Below are positions 1 through 11,469 of a stretch of DNA of 64,000 bases, piece after piece. The translations under genes and the position numbers were made by a program. The stretch is from Adineta ricciae. Taxonomy: Eukaryota > Rotifera > Eurotatoria > Adinetida > Adinetidae. Each line of letters begins with the position of its first letter. Positions within the stretch are counted from its first letter, which is position 1. Location: positions 434,001-498,000 of the forward strand of contig CAJNOJ010000026.1 of NCBI GenBank assembly GCA_905250025.1. The letters are read 5' to 3'. The notes beneath the pieces are model-generated. The model was not told where the DNA came from and did no database searches. It saw only the letters and a program-made list of their open reading frames with translations.

Positions 1-2423
1 TTCACGACTTTACCGACCGCAGCGTTAATCTTTCCGACAATACCATCTTTACTTGCTTTAATAACATGTTCCATTTTCATCGCAGTCATCACTAACAATG
101 GTTGTCCTTTAGTGACTTTTGCACCGTCTTGAACAAGAACTTTATCGATGATGCCCGGCATAGGGGCAACGGGATCACCCGATGCAACAGACGAACCAGC
201 AACACCGCCCATACCCGATGAAGCAAGTTGAGCAAGAAACGATGGTGGATGAATTTTGAAATCAAATGAACTACGACTAACATTCGAATAGAATGTACAT
301 GTGTCACCATCGATGTGCATGCGACATCGAAATTGATGACCATCGATGAGAAGAACAAGCTCGTCGTTAACAGGGCGAATCTCTACTGGATATGTTTTAT
401 TGTCGTAAGTGATAAGTAAATTTGAACTATTAATACGTTCGATTTCGAACTTATACTCTAAAAAGAAAGTTTTAGAGATAAGACTTTTAGTTGTTGGTGA
501 AGACTTTACCTTTCTTATCGTAGGTTAATGACAACGATTGTTTCTGTAAGAAATTCGGACGAAAGGAACTATTAGCTACTGAAAATAATGTTGGCGCACC
601 GTCTAAAATAACAAAGAGAGAATGGAATTTACAATACACAATTCGAATTCGAACTTGAACTATAATGCGTTTGTTGTTGAGAATTGATAAATGCAGAAGC
701 AGCAGCAACGGCGATAGTTGGCGTTATTTGTTGTAGATGAAATAGAGCATCTTTGTTTTCTTTGATAAAATCAGTGTGTACATTTCCCAATTGAAATTGT
801 TTATTATCGCATAGAGACATTAAGAATGGAATATTCGTTTTCAAGCCACCAATCTAATTTCCAATAAGAGAACAATTCGATCGGAACAATTCAAATGAAC
901 TTACATAGTACTGCTGTAGGGCATTACGAAGTTTTTGTAGAGCGCTTGTGCGATTCGTTGACCAAGCGACTAGTTTGGCAATCATCGGATCGTAATGTAC
1001 AGATACTTCATCACCTTCAACGACACCAGTTTCAACACGAATTTTGCCGTCTTCACCTGTTGGAGGTGTTCGAAGATAAGTCAATCGACCACTACCAGGC
1101 ATGAATTCGTTTTCTGGCTCTTCAGCATAGATACGCGCTTCGAATGCATGACCATTAAGTTTGATCGCCTCTTGCTTCATTGGTAAAACTTCCCCTTGAG
1201 CAACTTTGATTTGCCATTCAACAAGATCGGTGCCAGTGATCATCTCGGTGATCGGATGCTCAACTTGTAAACGTGTATTCATTTCCATAAAATAGAAATT
1301 CTGATTTTCATCCATGATGAACTCGACAGTTCCTGCACCGACGTAGTTAACTGCACGAGCGGCTTTGACAGCAGCTTCGCCTAGTTTCTTACGTGTTGAC
1401 CAATCCAAACCCGGCTAAAGGAGAAACCAACGGTCAGTAGAAGTTCTTTCTCTGTTCAATTTTCTTACAGCAGGAGCTTCTTCTATGATTTTTTGATGTC
1501 TTCGTTGGACACTACAATCACGTTCAAAAAGATAAACATAATTCTGATGCATATCACCGAACACTTGTACTTCCACGTGACTGAAAGGTGCAAAGTCAAA
1601 TTTACAAATATTCATTTCGCAATATCTACCGAGGACGTTGAATAAATTTCTCGAGTAAAACTGAATCGTCATTGAACGATTTCTTTGATTCCGACTTGGC
1701 TTCGTTCAATTTATCCATAAATTCACTTTCGCGCAATGCGATACGCATACCCTAAAGCAGATTCGTGTCGAGCATTGAGTCGAGTTTCGGAACACATATC
1801 GCACTTACTTTTCCTCCACCTCCTCGTACAGCTTTAATCATGATCGGATAGCCGATTTTCTTCGCTTCGCTGATCAGTGTTGCATCTGATTGATCTTCAC
1901 CATGATAACCAAAAATAACCGGAACATTCGCGTCATGCATAATGATTTTACTTAAATTCTTAATACCCATGTCGCCTAGAACCCATCAAAAGGTGAACAA
2001 AAGCAAATAAAACATCAAAGGAACGACTTACGAATTGCATTTGGTGGTGGGCCAATAAATATGAGATTATTTTCTTTACACATCGTACAAAATTCATAGT
2101 TTTCAGAGAGAAAGCCATAACCGGGATGAATCGCTTGTGCATTGGTCTTTTTAGCTGCATCGATAATTCTATCTTTACGTAGATAACTTTGCAGAGCTGC
2201 TGCTGGACCTATATGAATGGCTTCATCAGCCTGCAACGATCGAAGAACATGGCGAATTACAGAAAATGAAGTTTAGCTTTCGACATACCATTCGAACATG
2301 TAGCGAATCTCGATCTGCATCCGAGAAAACAGCAACCGATTGGAGGCCAAGACGTTGCGCAGTGCGAATAACTCGGCAGGCAATTTCGCCACGATTGGCA
2401 ATAAGAATTTTACTGAAGGTCAT
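1..2423 (-). CDS. MCCC1: Methylcrotonoyl-CoA carboxylase subunit alpha, 3' end cut by window edge
   Basis: Biotin-dependent mitochondrial carboxylase subunit of leucine breakdown: ATP-dependent carboxylation of biotin, then transfer to 3-methylcrotonyl-CoA on the beta subunit. Nine exons can be traced with in-phase GT-AG introns of about 50-58 bp: 2423-2289, 2230-2032, 1975-1809, 1751-1630, 1580-1469, 1414-905, 853-~661, 602-510 and 457 to the edge. Visible are the biotin carboxylase start ([14 protein letters not shown]), the Gly-rich ATP-grasp loop ([10 protein letters not shown]), the [11 protein letters not shown] segment, and near the C-terminus the biotinyl site AMKMEHVI (about 60-85). 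The AMKMEH form and overall order fit MCCC1 rather than PCCA or pyruvate carboxylase. The donor ending exon 7 is uncertain (661 or 640). No clear mitochondrial presequence precedes the first Met, so an upstream exon is possible; a splice acceptor lies about 10 bp before the ATG. The C-terminus runs off the left edge. Confidence 0.93.
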
Positions 2424-2699
2424 CTTAATCGTCTGAGATTTGCTCTTGGATAATAATTATGAGAAAAAGATCATATCTGATAAATAGATAATTATCAATA
2501 AATTTTCTCTTTTCTTCTTCTTCAGAATTAAAAAAAAGGAATAGAATGAAAAGAAAACAAGAATATATTCACAGAAAAAAAATTTGCTTTTCCTTCTTTA
2601 AAAAAAAGAAACATTGAAATACTTGATTGCACTCACGGATACAAAATAGAGAAAAAAAAGAAAAGCATTGAACACAAAAGAAAGGTAACAGAATAACTA

Positions 2700-3694
2700 T
2701 TAAAGTTTCATCGTATCAACTTCTTGATAGATACGATTCGTGGTTGGTTGTTGTTCAATTGTTTCAATAACAGTAGCATATCTTTCGGACAAATCATCAC
2801 CTATTCCACTGCCAGCTGTCGGTCGAGAATAGTAATGGGATTGAGGATTGGGATGTACTGTACCCGAGGCACTTCCATTGGCTATTTCGGCATAAAGATC
2901 ACTGCCAGTGGTTGTACCTCGTTCACTATTTACAGATGAATAATAGTTTTCACGCATTTGTTGTTGCTGTTGTTCTTCCATTTGTAAACGTTGAGCGCGG
3001 TATTGTAATGATTCACGTGTGATAACTTCATCATAGTGAGGACGACGACTAGAATCATTACTATTTACAATTGGATTTCCGTAGACTTGAGGTAGAAGTG
3101 GAGGTAAAGGTGGTGGGGGAGGAGGTGGTGGTGGGTGTTCTGGTGGAGCTTGTGAAGTCATTGTATAACCCGTTAGATGTGAACTTGGAGAAAATATCGC
3201 TTGTGGAGATGAGGAACTAAATAGATTGCATGATTAGCGATTGGTAATAATCTTCACTAGACTTACGCCGTCGTCGATGCTGGTGATGAACCTTGTCGAA
3301 GAGCAGCAGCAATTGCAGCCGTAGTATTAGGTGTAGTTCGAATGCCACCACTTGCGCCCGTTCGTGTCTTATCAACAGTTGCATAAAGTTGTGTATCATC
3401 GTCAAATGACTGTTGTTGTGATCGAATCGGTGTTAGCTTTGTATATCCGCCATACTCCATAGATGCAGTTGAATCTCGATAATCACCGCCGACACGTATT
3501 TCACCATCACCTGACGAACCAATGATTTTTTCGTAGTGTGATTCTAATGGAACAATCGAAACGTCAGATGACACTGGAAGAGGTGCTAATGTGACAGTTG
3601 TTGTCGTTGGTATCGAAGTTACATTTCCATTATTCGATGAAACACTGTATGTAGCACGATCACGTTTAAGACAACAGCAAAATGAAAGGGTCAT
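2700..3694 (-). CDS. Putative membrane-anchored phosphotyrosine scaffold protein (unknown family)
   Basis: Two exons (3694-3267 and 3216-2700, intron 50 bp) give 314 residues. I do not recognise a family. The N-terminus has a CCC cluster followed by basic residues (MTLSFCCCLKRDR), which resembles a palmitoylated anchor. The rest is low complexity and contains six tyrosines in the form YxxV/I: YEKI, YATV, YAEI, YDEV, YATV and YQEV, the last right at the C-terminus. One of them (SHYEKI) fits the ITIM pattern. A run of prolines lies mid-protein (about 3100-3155 in DNA). This composition suggests a cytoplasmic, membrane-tethered docking protein for SH2 and SH3 domains; that role is inference. A further upstream exon carrying a transmembrane segment cannot be excluded. 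MCCC1 starts 276 bp downstream on the same strand. Confidence 0.75.
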
Positions 3695-4303
3695 AATTTA
3701 TCGCAGTAAACTAGGCAATCAATTAGTTATCGTTTTTCATAATCGATAAATAAAAAATATTTCATCTAAAATAAACCAATGAGACTTATCAAATAGTTCA
3801 AAATAATATTCTTTTTGTCATCGTAAGCGTACCAATACATACAAGTCAACAACAGTGACAGTTTTGCTGATCGCATATCTTTACGTCGAAATAAAACTCC
3901 ACTAAACAATCATGCAAACGGCTGTTGATCGAACATTGAGCTGAGCGTTTACATGACTCTAGGGTAGATTACATGTCTTCCTATTCAATAGCTAGTCGAC
4001 AAGTTTCCACCAGGAAGTTATTAAAAGCATCGGATCCCTTCTACTTCCGATGTTCGAATAAGAAAACATTAGCACTTACTATTGGCAAATTTCAATTGCG
4101 TGACGAATACGATCGTTTGAGACGTAGATGTATCATTGGCATATTGGATGGAACATTATCCGTTGTCAAGAAGTATAATCTACACTTTTAAATATTCATC
4201 TAGAAGAATGTTAGATGGTAAGAAAACATTCCTAAATATGCCTGTTTATTGGTATTGTATAAATAAATAAAGAAAAACGAACAACAACGAAGTTTTCTTT
4301 TGA
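3695..4303. other. Intergenic, no supported gene
   Basis: AT-rich spacer between the scaffold gene and TMEM208. A 72-codon plus-strand ATG frame (3973-4191) is present but shows no domain, no splice structure and no composition that sets it apart from chance, so it is not called. Confidence 0.5.
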
Positions 4304-5128
4304 CTAATGTCGAGCGACTCGAGTGATTTTGGTTTTTCCACCCTTTTTGCCGTCACCTTGTTCGTCCTGATCACCACCACGTAGTTGAGCATACGGCGGA
4401 AAGAAATACAACATGAATCCTTTATAGATCGCATAAAGTGGAATCTGAAAACAACAATGACGTAAATCAATACATACGAACTGAAGATACGTACGGCTGA
4501 AAGTAACCACCAGAGATATCGATGGATTAAACTAGCAGATTGTGCAATAACGATTGCAAGTATAATATCTTTTGCATATCTACGCGTAGAAGTTAGATAA
4601 TTATTTGAATTTCATCGAATATGACACTGATTATTCATACTCGGCGATGCTGCCGTTCAAATTCAAATCTGTGACACTACCACCTGATTTCGATGTTCCA
4701 CATTGCTTCATAAATGACCAAACGTACCATGCTGCAGCAGACGATATACCAAAGAGAATCTAGGAAACATGAAAATTTTAAATAAGCGATGATTCGAACA
4801 CATGGTCGTATTTACCAACGAAGTTATTGAAAATCCAGTAATAAAATAAAAGATGAAATGAACAACAAGAAAAACGCCCTAAGAATAATAATCAGACTTC
4901 AATTATTGTGAGAAAAAAAAGTAAATATCTTACATTCGCTATCATTAAAATTTTCTTGTAGAATTCAATTGTCTCTACATTTTCTTTGAGAATTTGTGCG
5001 TCACCTTTAGTCGCCTGTTTGCCTTTCTTCTGTAAAAAAATGAAAAAATGTCATGACTCGTTTTTTTGTCCAAGATCTTATTTCAATCAATATACCTTTG
5101 GACTACTGTTTCCGGCCAACGCAAACAT
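4304..5128 (-). CDS. TMEM208: Transmembrane protein 208 (ER protein)
   Basis: Six exons (5128-5096, 5029-4934, 4878-4816, 4759-4641, 4579-4495, 4444-4304) join in phase to 178 residues, close to the about 173 of the human protein. TMEM208 (SND2/Env10 family) is an ER membrane protein linked to the SRP-independent SND targeting route. Visible in order are a basic KKGKQATKGD start, NVETIEFYKKI, several hydrophobic spans, TDLNLNGSIAEYAKDII and a Lys-rich C-terminal tail ending in KITRVARH. The ATG directly follows an acceptor-like AATTTCAG, so the message probably receives either a spliced leader or an upstream 5' UTR exon. The GBA2-like gene ends 244 bp upstream on the same strand. Confidence 0.88.
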
Positions 5129-5372
5129 CTGAAATTAGACGAATAAATGATTAGTAAAATTCTTTCGTAACTCTCTTTTGTCAGATGACCCATGGTCTAT
5201 CTAATAGTGATTGATTTGTTTGCTCTTCGTCGATGCAACGATTTCATCGGTAGAATGTCGACAACAAATAAGCTATTAGTATATATTCTATGCATTACAG
5301 AGGGCGCTAGTGATAGGCTGCTTTCTTTATGTGAAACATTGATGAATAGCGAATAGATACAGAAAAAGAAAT

Positions 5373-8198
5373 TTAGCTGTCAAATTCAATCGTTAATGTT
5401 TTTGCGTCGCTCTTACAAGATAAAATCATTCTTTCAGGCAACTTTTTCATTGCTTTTCCTTTAATGCCAAAATAATCAAGTTCAATGGTACCGCACGAAA
5501 CGAGAAGGTCTGCTTTTAATCTATTCTTTGCAATGGAACACGAGCCCCATGCGTATCCGTTCGACCAGAAGAAGACGCCTGTCTTCTCACCAAATTTCAT
5601 CGTTCGTGTAACAGCTGAATAATGAAAACCTGACCAGGCTAAAAGTGTCGCCCAGCTTGTCATCGAACGTCCATAATGATGTCCACATTCAGGTTCACTG
5701 AACGGATTTCGTTTTAAACCATCGAAACGGTCTCGAATACTTTGAACACACTTTAAGCCTTCGTCATTTTGATTTTCATAGATCATATTACATGCAGCTG
5801 TATATTCAAAGCCAGTCATTGATTCTGAAAAATATGGAAACGGATATTTCAAACGTCCACGCGGCCATGATGCCATTAGAAGTCCACTTTCATTTCCCAG
5901 AACGTACGAACGCATGTTATTGAAATGTTCATTGAATGTATCGAGATAATTATATTTCAAAATACTTCGACACGTCATACCAACGTTTTCAGGTTTACCA
6001 AGGTAACCCAAATGACATACATGTGCCATCATTTGACCGACCAATTGATCAACAAGGCAGCCTTTGCCGAGTTGATAATCGGGAACATTCGGATCATCGT
6101 CCGGAATGAACTTTCCGGTTTTAGGATCAATTATTTTTTGTTCATAATATTCTCCATTGAATAAGTTACCATCGACCCATGCACTACCATTTGCGAATAG
6201 ATATGCACATTTACTAGCAAACGTGCTATCACCAACATAGGATGCCATCATATAGGCAGCACGAAGAGCGCCTAAATACCAGAAGTTGCACTGAGGGTTT
6301 GGACCTAAAAGTAGTTGCTAGTAGTGTTAATTGTAAATGCTTAGGTGCATTATTGTTACCATAGTATGTCACATCCATAGTATTTGGTTGAGCACCTTCT
6401 TCGACACCGTCTTGATCAGCATCCCAACTTTTCGGTTGCCATGCGCAACCTAGAACTTTTTTGACTAATTCCCAATTTTTCTTCAAGAATTCATCATCAC
6501 CAGAAAGCTATGAACAGGTAGAGAAGTCAGTGAATTCTGCTTATTTTCATTACTTACTTGCCAGTCACGATACATTTTCATTACACAGCCCATCTGTCCA
6601 TCCTACACCGTAAGCCAATCACAATACTCTCGATTTCTAATTCTCAAAATTTTCATCTTACTGCTGCAGTTCCAGTTCGTGTTTGCGGATTAGTCAATGG
6701 AAGTTGCACCCGAAAATTCATTGCCCCATCATCTTTAAACGTCGCATAATTCAACTCTACGTCTCGCATAGTTTTCGCAAGTTCACCAAAAAGAAATCCA
6801 ACAGCTTGTTCATAATTCCACACATGTGTACACGACCCATAACACGAACCAAATATATCGAAAATTCCCTCCCACGCCATTAAATGTCCATCCGCAACAC
6901 GAAAAACAGTCTGTGACCGAAGTGTTGCCAAATTAAATAATGCCGCTTCTTTCAACACACCTGGGTAATCACTTGCCAGAACCAGGTTGACAAAATCTAG
7001 CGTATTCGATTCCAAATCGGGAAGTAAAGGTATTGTTCTGACACATACGTCCCATGCGTCCTTGTACACTGTGGAATAGTAATTACCAACAATAGTTGAT
7101 GACCAAGCCATTCGATTAGGAAAATTCCAGGTGATAAAAAATGGATAAAGTTCAGTTGCACCCGGTGCAATTTGCTTTTTCAACGCTAAACTTGCCATTG
7201 GATTATCATCAACTAGTTGCCCTTTATCATGTAATGTGCCATCAGCGCTAAACTTTACAAAAGAAGAGAGTATAATCAATCGAGAAAATCTCGATGTCGA
7301 ATATTCCATACTTACATCATCCCAAAAATCGAGAATAGCATGATACCAGGCATTGTCAACGGATGACAAGCGATAAGTAACATTTACATCGGGTGAATCG
7401 GCTAATGTTGTTAATGCGATTGTTCCCCATGCGGGATCTTTTGGATCAACATTTGTCGAGTTCATATAAATACCTTTCAATTTCCCTTGTAAATCTTCTC
7501 GATACACATTCGTGTTCTTTTTCGCACCTGTCGGAACATAATCACCGTCCCAGGCAATAAAATATTTACTTCCATCTTGTCCAACAAAGTTCCTCATCGA
7601 TCCACATACACTGACATCTAACACTTCATTCGTGATATTTCTCACTTCGTAGTAAAGAATAGCTATCGGAATACCACTGGATTCAGCATCCGTGGGGATG
7701 AACGGATTAAAACCTTTGATAGAAACTCGAACCTATGCAAGACATCTCTTCTATTTGAAAGCAAAAAGAAATTTTCATGTCTATACGCACGGGCATCTTC
7801 TGATCGGAAAGGTTAACGATTCCAAACGGATATGCAGCATCAAATGATGCTTGTTCAAATCGTGGTAAGCCATGATTATTACAAGCGCGTCCTTCATAAT
7901 GCAAATGTTCTGTCGGATGAACAGGACCGATTAACGCTTTAGTCATTTTCGTTGATGTTGATGATTGATTAACAAAAATGGAAAAGAAGGGCGCATCATT
8001 ACCAATCGTCACTGTACTAAACTTTTTCGCTGGCTTATTAGCAATTTCCCAATCGCGTAGTTCACCTCGTCCACCTAGACTAACCGTACCTGTACCAATA
8101 CCACCCAGGGGAAGAGCGATATTGTACAAATGATCTTGATCGTAGTGCTTCAATATCGGCCATGCTTGACTAAGATTTTGTGTTAACAATGAACACAT
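5373..8198 (-). CDS. GBA2: Non-lysosomal glucosylceramidase-like protein (GH116)
   Basis: Six exons (8198-7791, 7732-7316, 7252-6662, 6602-6558, 6507-6360, 6304-5373) join in phase to 846 residues. GH116 enzymes hydrolyse beta-glucosides; animal GBA2 cleaves glucosylceramide to glucose and ceramide at the cytosolic face of membranes. Recognisable blocks are LPLGGIGTGTVSLGGRGE near the N-terminus, CTHVWNYEQAVGFLFGELA mid-protein, DGQMGCVMKMYRDWQLSGDD, and EGAQPNTMDVTYYG followed by NPQCNFWYLGALRAAYMMA, typical of the catalytic alpha/alpha barrel. The wording is closer to the form I recall for microbial GH116 proteins than to vertebrate GBA2, so orthology is less certain than the family. Start: the frame is open to 8315 but only with GTG; the first in-frame ATG, MCSLLTQNLSQAW, lies 2 bp after an acceptor (TTCTTCTAG), so it was chosen. 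The short hydrophobic start could be a weak signal. Confidence 0.85.
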
Positions 8199-8420
8199 AA
8201 CTAGAAGAATAGAAATAGTATCCACCCATCTTTTTTGTATTCGGTAGCTTTTTATAGCAACAAGATAGATAAGTTTATCTAAATGTTTATTGTCTTTTGT
8301 ATAGGTAGATAACACACATACACTCGAACTGTATATATATATATATTACAAGCGAGAAAATAAAAGTTCGTTAAATAGAGGATGCATCACATATTAAAAG
8401 ATATTAGAAACTTGCTAATG

Positions 8421-10055
8421 CTATTGATTGTCTTGTTCGTCTTCTAAAGAACAAAAAAAAAAAACAACAACGGATGAAGTTAGCGATAGATTTATTTATG
8501 TATAAATACCATTCTCATTATCACTCGTGGAATTATCGTTATTTATCAGTGCACCAGTTGAATCATCTTCGGTAATAGATAGACGATTGATTTCCGGCAT
8601 TTGTAACAACTAGAAAGGAGAATCAGTGTTGTTACCACTCAGAAATAACTCACTGAAATATTGCTCTCGATAGGCGATGGTGGTATATCAGATTTGATCA
8701 AAACAACATCTTCATTATCACTCGTATGACTGTCATCGTCTTCCTCATCTTCTTCAGTGTCAATACGAACGATCGAAGGCTGAGAATGTGTTATCGGCTC
8801 GATTTTCCTAATGAAAAACAGGAATCACCTGCATATCAATCGATTTTAATCAATTCCATTACTTGTAGTAATCCAAAACAACTTGTCGAATTCGGTCAGT
8901 AAGCTCCAAGACTTTATGAAATGCCAATTTCTTGCAATGTTCGACTTGCTCTCTTTTCAAACCCAACTTTCCTCCCATATGAATGCCGCATATTTCCTTA
9001 TGTTGATTCATTGAGATCGAAACAAATCCGTCCATGAAACGTTCTTCGTCGCAATGCGGATCAATCAGAGTGAACCGTCTGAAAATCGAAATGTGCTCAG
9101 CCATTTTCGGATTCTATCGAGCAACTTTACCCGTCGATAAAGAACGCAAACAGAACATTTATGGGAAAGTGAAGAATACGTAGTGGACGTGGTCGACGTT
9201 CGACGGATGAATACTATTAAACAGAAAATTCATGTCAAGATTGGTAGACAATCATCGTAACGAAACAAACCACACGGATGTCCGAACCATGTACAGACAC
9301 TTCGGGTAAACTAAATCAGTGACATTATTGAGAATGAAGAGAAAAAAATCTCTTCGTGTTCATACCGATAATGATACAACGAACAAAGTGTTGCTATATT
9401 AGCACAGTCAAGAATATTTCCACAGTTGTTTAGTACAGTAAGATCGATTTTGATTGACCAAACCTTTAAATGAAAGAATGAAAACAAATTTTTCTGTAAG
9501 AAATATCGATTATACTAGTTCTCCAGCATTAATACACAAAGACTCTAAATCGACACAATTTGACTGGCGAATATTTTGTTCGAGAATGCCATTTAGTTCT
9601 TGTACAAATTCCTGATGTCTTCATGGCAAAGAAGAGTATTTCTTCAACATCGAATTGTTCATTCTTACTTCCAATTTTCGAGATTAATCAATGGAATTTT
9701 CGACATATCAAGATGAATGCGAATGTTTCCTTCCGACGCTCGCGATTCTTTCGGTTTAGTGATTCGACACGATGCTTGAGCAATCACACTAAACAATCTC
9801 ATTCGTATCGAAGAATACATGCTTTCCAAAAAGAGCTTACTGCGTTTGACCGAGAGTGACCGAAACATAGCCAGGATGCGAACGAAAGTCAATATTAACT
9901 GACCGAGTTTCATCAATCGTCCGACAATCCAAACGCTGAGCGAGAGAGAGATAGAAATTCAACCACTCCTCGACATCCAATCTACTCACTTTTCGATCTC
10001 GAATACATTTCAGTATCACACCTCGTTCAATAGTTGAACAAATAAATTCTTTCAT
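8421..10055 (-). CDS. EXOSC9: Exosome complex component RRP45 (EXOSC9)
   Basis: RNase PH-type ring subunit of the RNA exosome, which supports 3'-5' RNA processing and decay in nucleus and cytoplasm. At first sight the locus looks broken, because eleven short exons lie in different frames. With GT-AG introns of about 45-60 bp removed they join to about 365 residues (human about 439). Exon 1 (10055-9990) encodes MKEFICSTIERGVILK, then RLDCRTIDETR, SNCVDLESLCINAGEL, VWSIKIDL, LPEVSVHGSDIRV, RILHFPINVLFAFFIDGRF and DEERFMDGFVSISMNQHKEI. The C-terminal tail is acidic and Ser-rich; the last exon (8443-8421) follows a strong T-tract and ends EDEQDNQ. Intron 1 is free of stops, so retention would insert 18 residues. 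The ATG sits directly after an acceptor (CGTTCTTTAG), consistent with leader trans-splicing; the stop of SUB1 is 149 bp upstream. Confidence 0.9.
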
Positions 10056-10204
10056 CTAAAGAACGAAAAATATCTCGAGCATAGTTTGCTTTTCTTATCA
10101 GACAATGGATTATTTCATCATTAACATATTAAAATACAATAAAAAAATAAATAAACATGGTTTCAACAAAAATGACTATTTCAAATATCGAAGAAAGACA
10201 AATT

Positions 10205-10761
10205 CTATTTGGAAGCTTTCAATTCTTTATCGATCTGATCGAAGAGTTCTTTGAATTTTTCCCACTGGTCACCAGCCAAACTGATACCTAAAGAGTATTT
10301 CGGTGAAATTTTGTCATCAAACGAACATCTCCTACCTTTTCTGCCAGGTTTTCGTATACCGTTATCATCATAATATTCACGAATGTTAACATAGGGTTTA
10401 CCTCGAAATTGACTGACCGACACAAAACGTAATTTGCCAATCTAGGAATAGATCAGAATTCTTAACAATAACGAGCAAGAAGTTTTATTTACTTCATAAA
10501 GTCGTTCACCATTGGGACCAGTCGTTGAAGGCACTGTTGTATCCTCCTCATTTGGTTTGGCTCGTTTTGCTGGGGGCTGGAAAACTCTTCTTAAGAAAGA
10601 ATTGCATATCAGATGGATTGACTTACTTCATTTTCGCCATTGGACTTCTTTCCCTTAGACTTTTTCGATGGCTCTTCGTCACTAGTTGACTTGTTGTCGT
10701 TATTCGAACTTTTTGATTCTTCAGAATCGGAATCTTCCAGGCGTTCCTTCGATTTCGGCAT
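10205..10761 (-). CDS. SUB1: Transcriptional coactivator p15 (PC4/SUB1)
   Basis: Three exons (10761-10627, 10576-10493, 10441-10205) give 151 residues (human 127). PC4 binds single-stranded DNA and stimulates activator-dependent RNA polymerase II transcription. The N-terminal half is a Ser/Glu/Asp/Lys-rich tail (SDSEESKSS, SKKSKGKKS) matching the regulatory SEAC region. The C-terminal half is the PC4 fold: YEIGKLRFVSVSQFRGKPYV followed by NIREYYDDNGIRKPGRKG and SLAGDQWEKFKELFDQID. The frame extends upstream to 10809, but the ATG at 10761 gives the family-like start MPKSKERLEDSDSEES. Only 57 bp separate it from the N6AMT1 stop, and an acceptor (CAATTTCAG, AG at 10790-10789) lies 27 bp before the ATG. 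Confidence 0.93.
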
Positions 10762-10818
10762 TGTCTGTTCTGTACAATAAATGTCAATCTGAAATTGAAA
10801 TATAAACAAAAGAACTGT

Positions 10819-11469
10819 TCATTTTCTTTGAAATTCAATAACCAGCAATCGTTCAATTAACGTTCGTCGTTTAAGAACAATCTCCGCATTCAATCCATAC
10901 TGATCACTTAACTCACTCAACATATCAAAATCATTTTCTTCCAACGCTACCATATAGAATAAGCCTTTCGGTGATAGTAATCGACTTGCTTGTTCGATTG
11001 ATCTTTGAATTACTTCGGTACCTTGCTCTCCGCCTGCAAACGTTCGATCGATCATTTCTTCCACATTTGCTGTCTCAGTTGGAACGTAAGGTGGGTTAAA
11101 AAGTAACAGATCAACCTTCGCGGTCAAACGGTCAATTAATGGATCAGCTAAATTACATTGTACGAGGTTTAAACACTGCTTGTCATCGACATGATTATGC
11201 TGAAATGTTCGTTTCGTTGAATAACACGCATGTGGATTCATATCAATAGCGAAAAACAAAGATGGCGATTGACAAAAATGTTTAGCCACAAAAGTTGTCG
11301 CGATTCCCGAGCCGGAGCCAAATTCTAAGATAATGAACGGGTTCCGTTCCTGAATCTTCTTGAACTTCGATTCCAGTGCGTCAAGAAGGAGAAACGAATC
11401 GGCATCAGGTTCATAGATTCGGCTATAATCATCTCGTGTAAAGTGAAGTAAACTAGGCGTCGGAAACAT
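10819..11469 (-). CDS. N6AMT1: HemK-type methyltransferase N6AMT1 (eRF1 glutamine / histone lysine methyltransferase)
   Basis: Intronless frame of 216 residues, the usual length of the family (human 214). N6AMT1 with TRMT112 methylates the GGQ glutamine of eRF1 and has been described as the histone H4K12 enzyme KMT9. Visible are the N-terminal IYEPDADSFLLLDALE block (about 19-34), the SAM-binding loop LEFGSGSG (about 48-55) and the family signature NPPYVPT (125-131), whose Asn-Pro-Pro-Tyr contacts the amide substrate. The GGEQGTEVI motif follows. It is the first gene of a tight same-strand series N6AMT1-SUB1-EXOSC9. No obvious AATAAA lies in the 57-bp gap to SUB1. Confidence 0.95.
   Translation of the reverse strand: MFPTPSLLHFTRDDYSRIYEPDADSFLLLDALESKFKKIQERNPFIILEFGSGSGIATTFVAKHFCQSPSLFFAIDMNPHACYSTKRTFQHNHVDDKQCLNLVQCNLADPLIDRLTAKVDLLLFNPPYVPTETANVEEMIDRTFAGGEQGTEVIQRSIEQASRLLSPKGLFYMVALEENDFDMLSELSDQYGLNAEIVLKRRTLIERLLVIEFQRK

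Noticed and set aside
3973-4191. 72-codon plus-strand ATG frame
   Set aside because: No domain, no splice or promoter context beyond chance, and isolated between two minus-strand genes.
8199-8315. Extending the glucosylceramidase to 8315 with a signal anchor
   Set aside because: The upstream start is GTG; the first ATG at 8198 follows a splice acceptor closely, as in neighbouring genes.
8421-10055. EXOSC9 as a frameshifted pseudogene
   Set aside because: At first it looked broken (in-frame stops, shifted blocks), but removing GT-AG introns of 45-60 bp joins every block in phase to a full family alignment.
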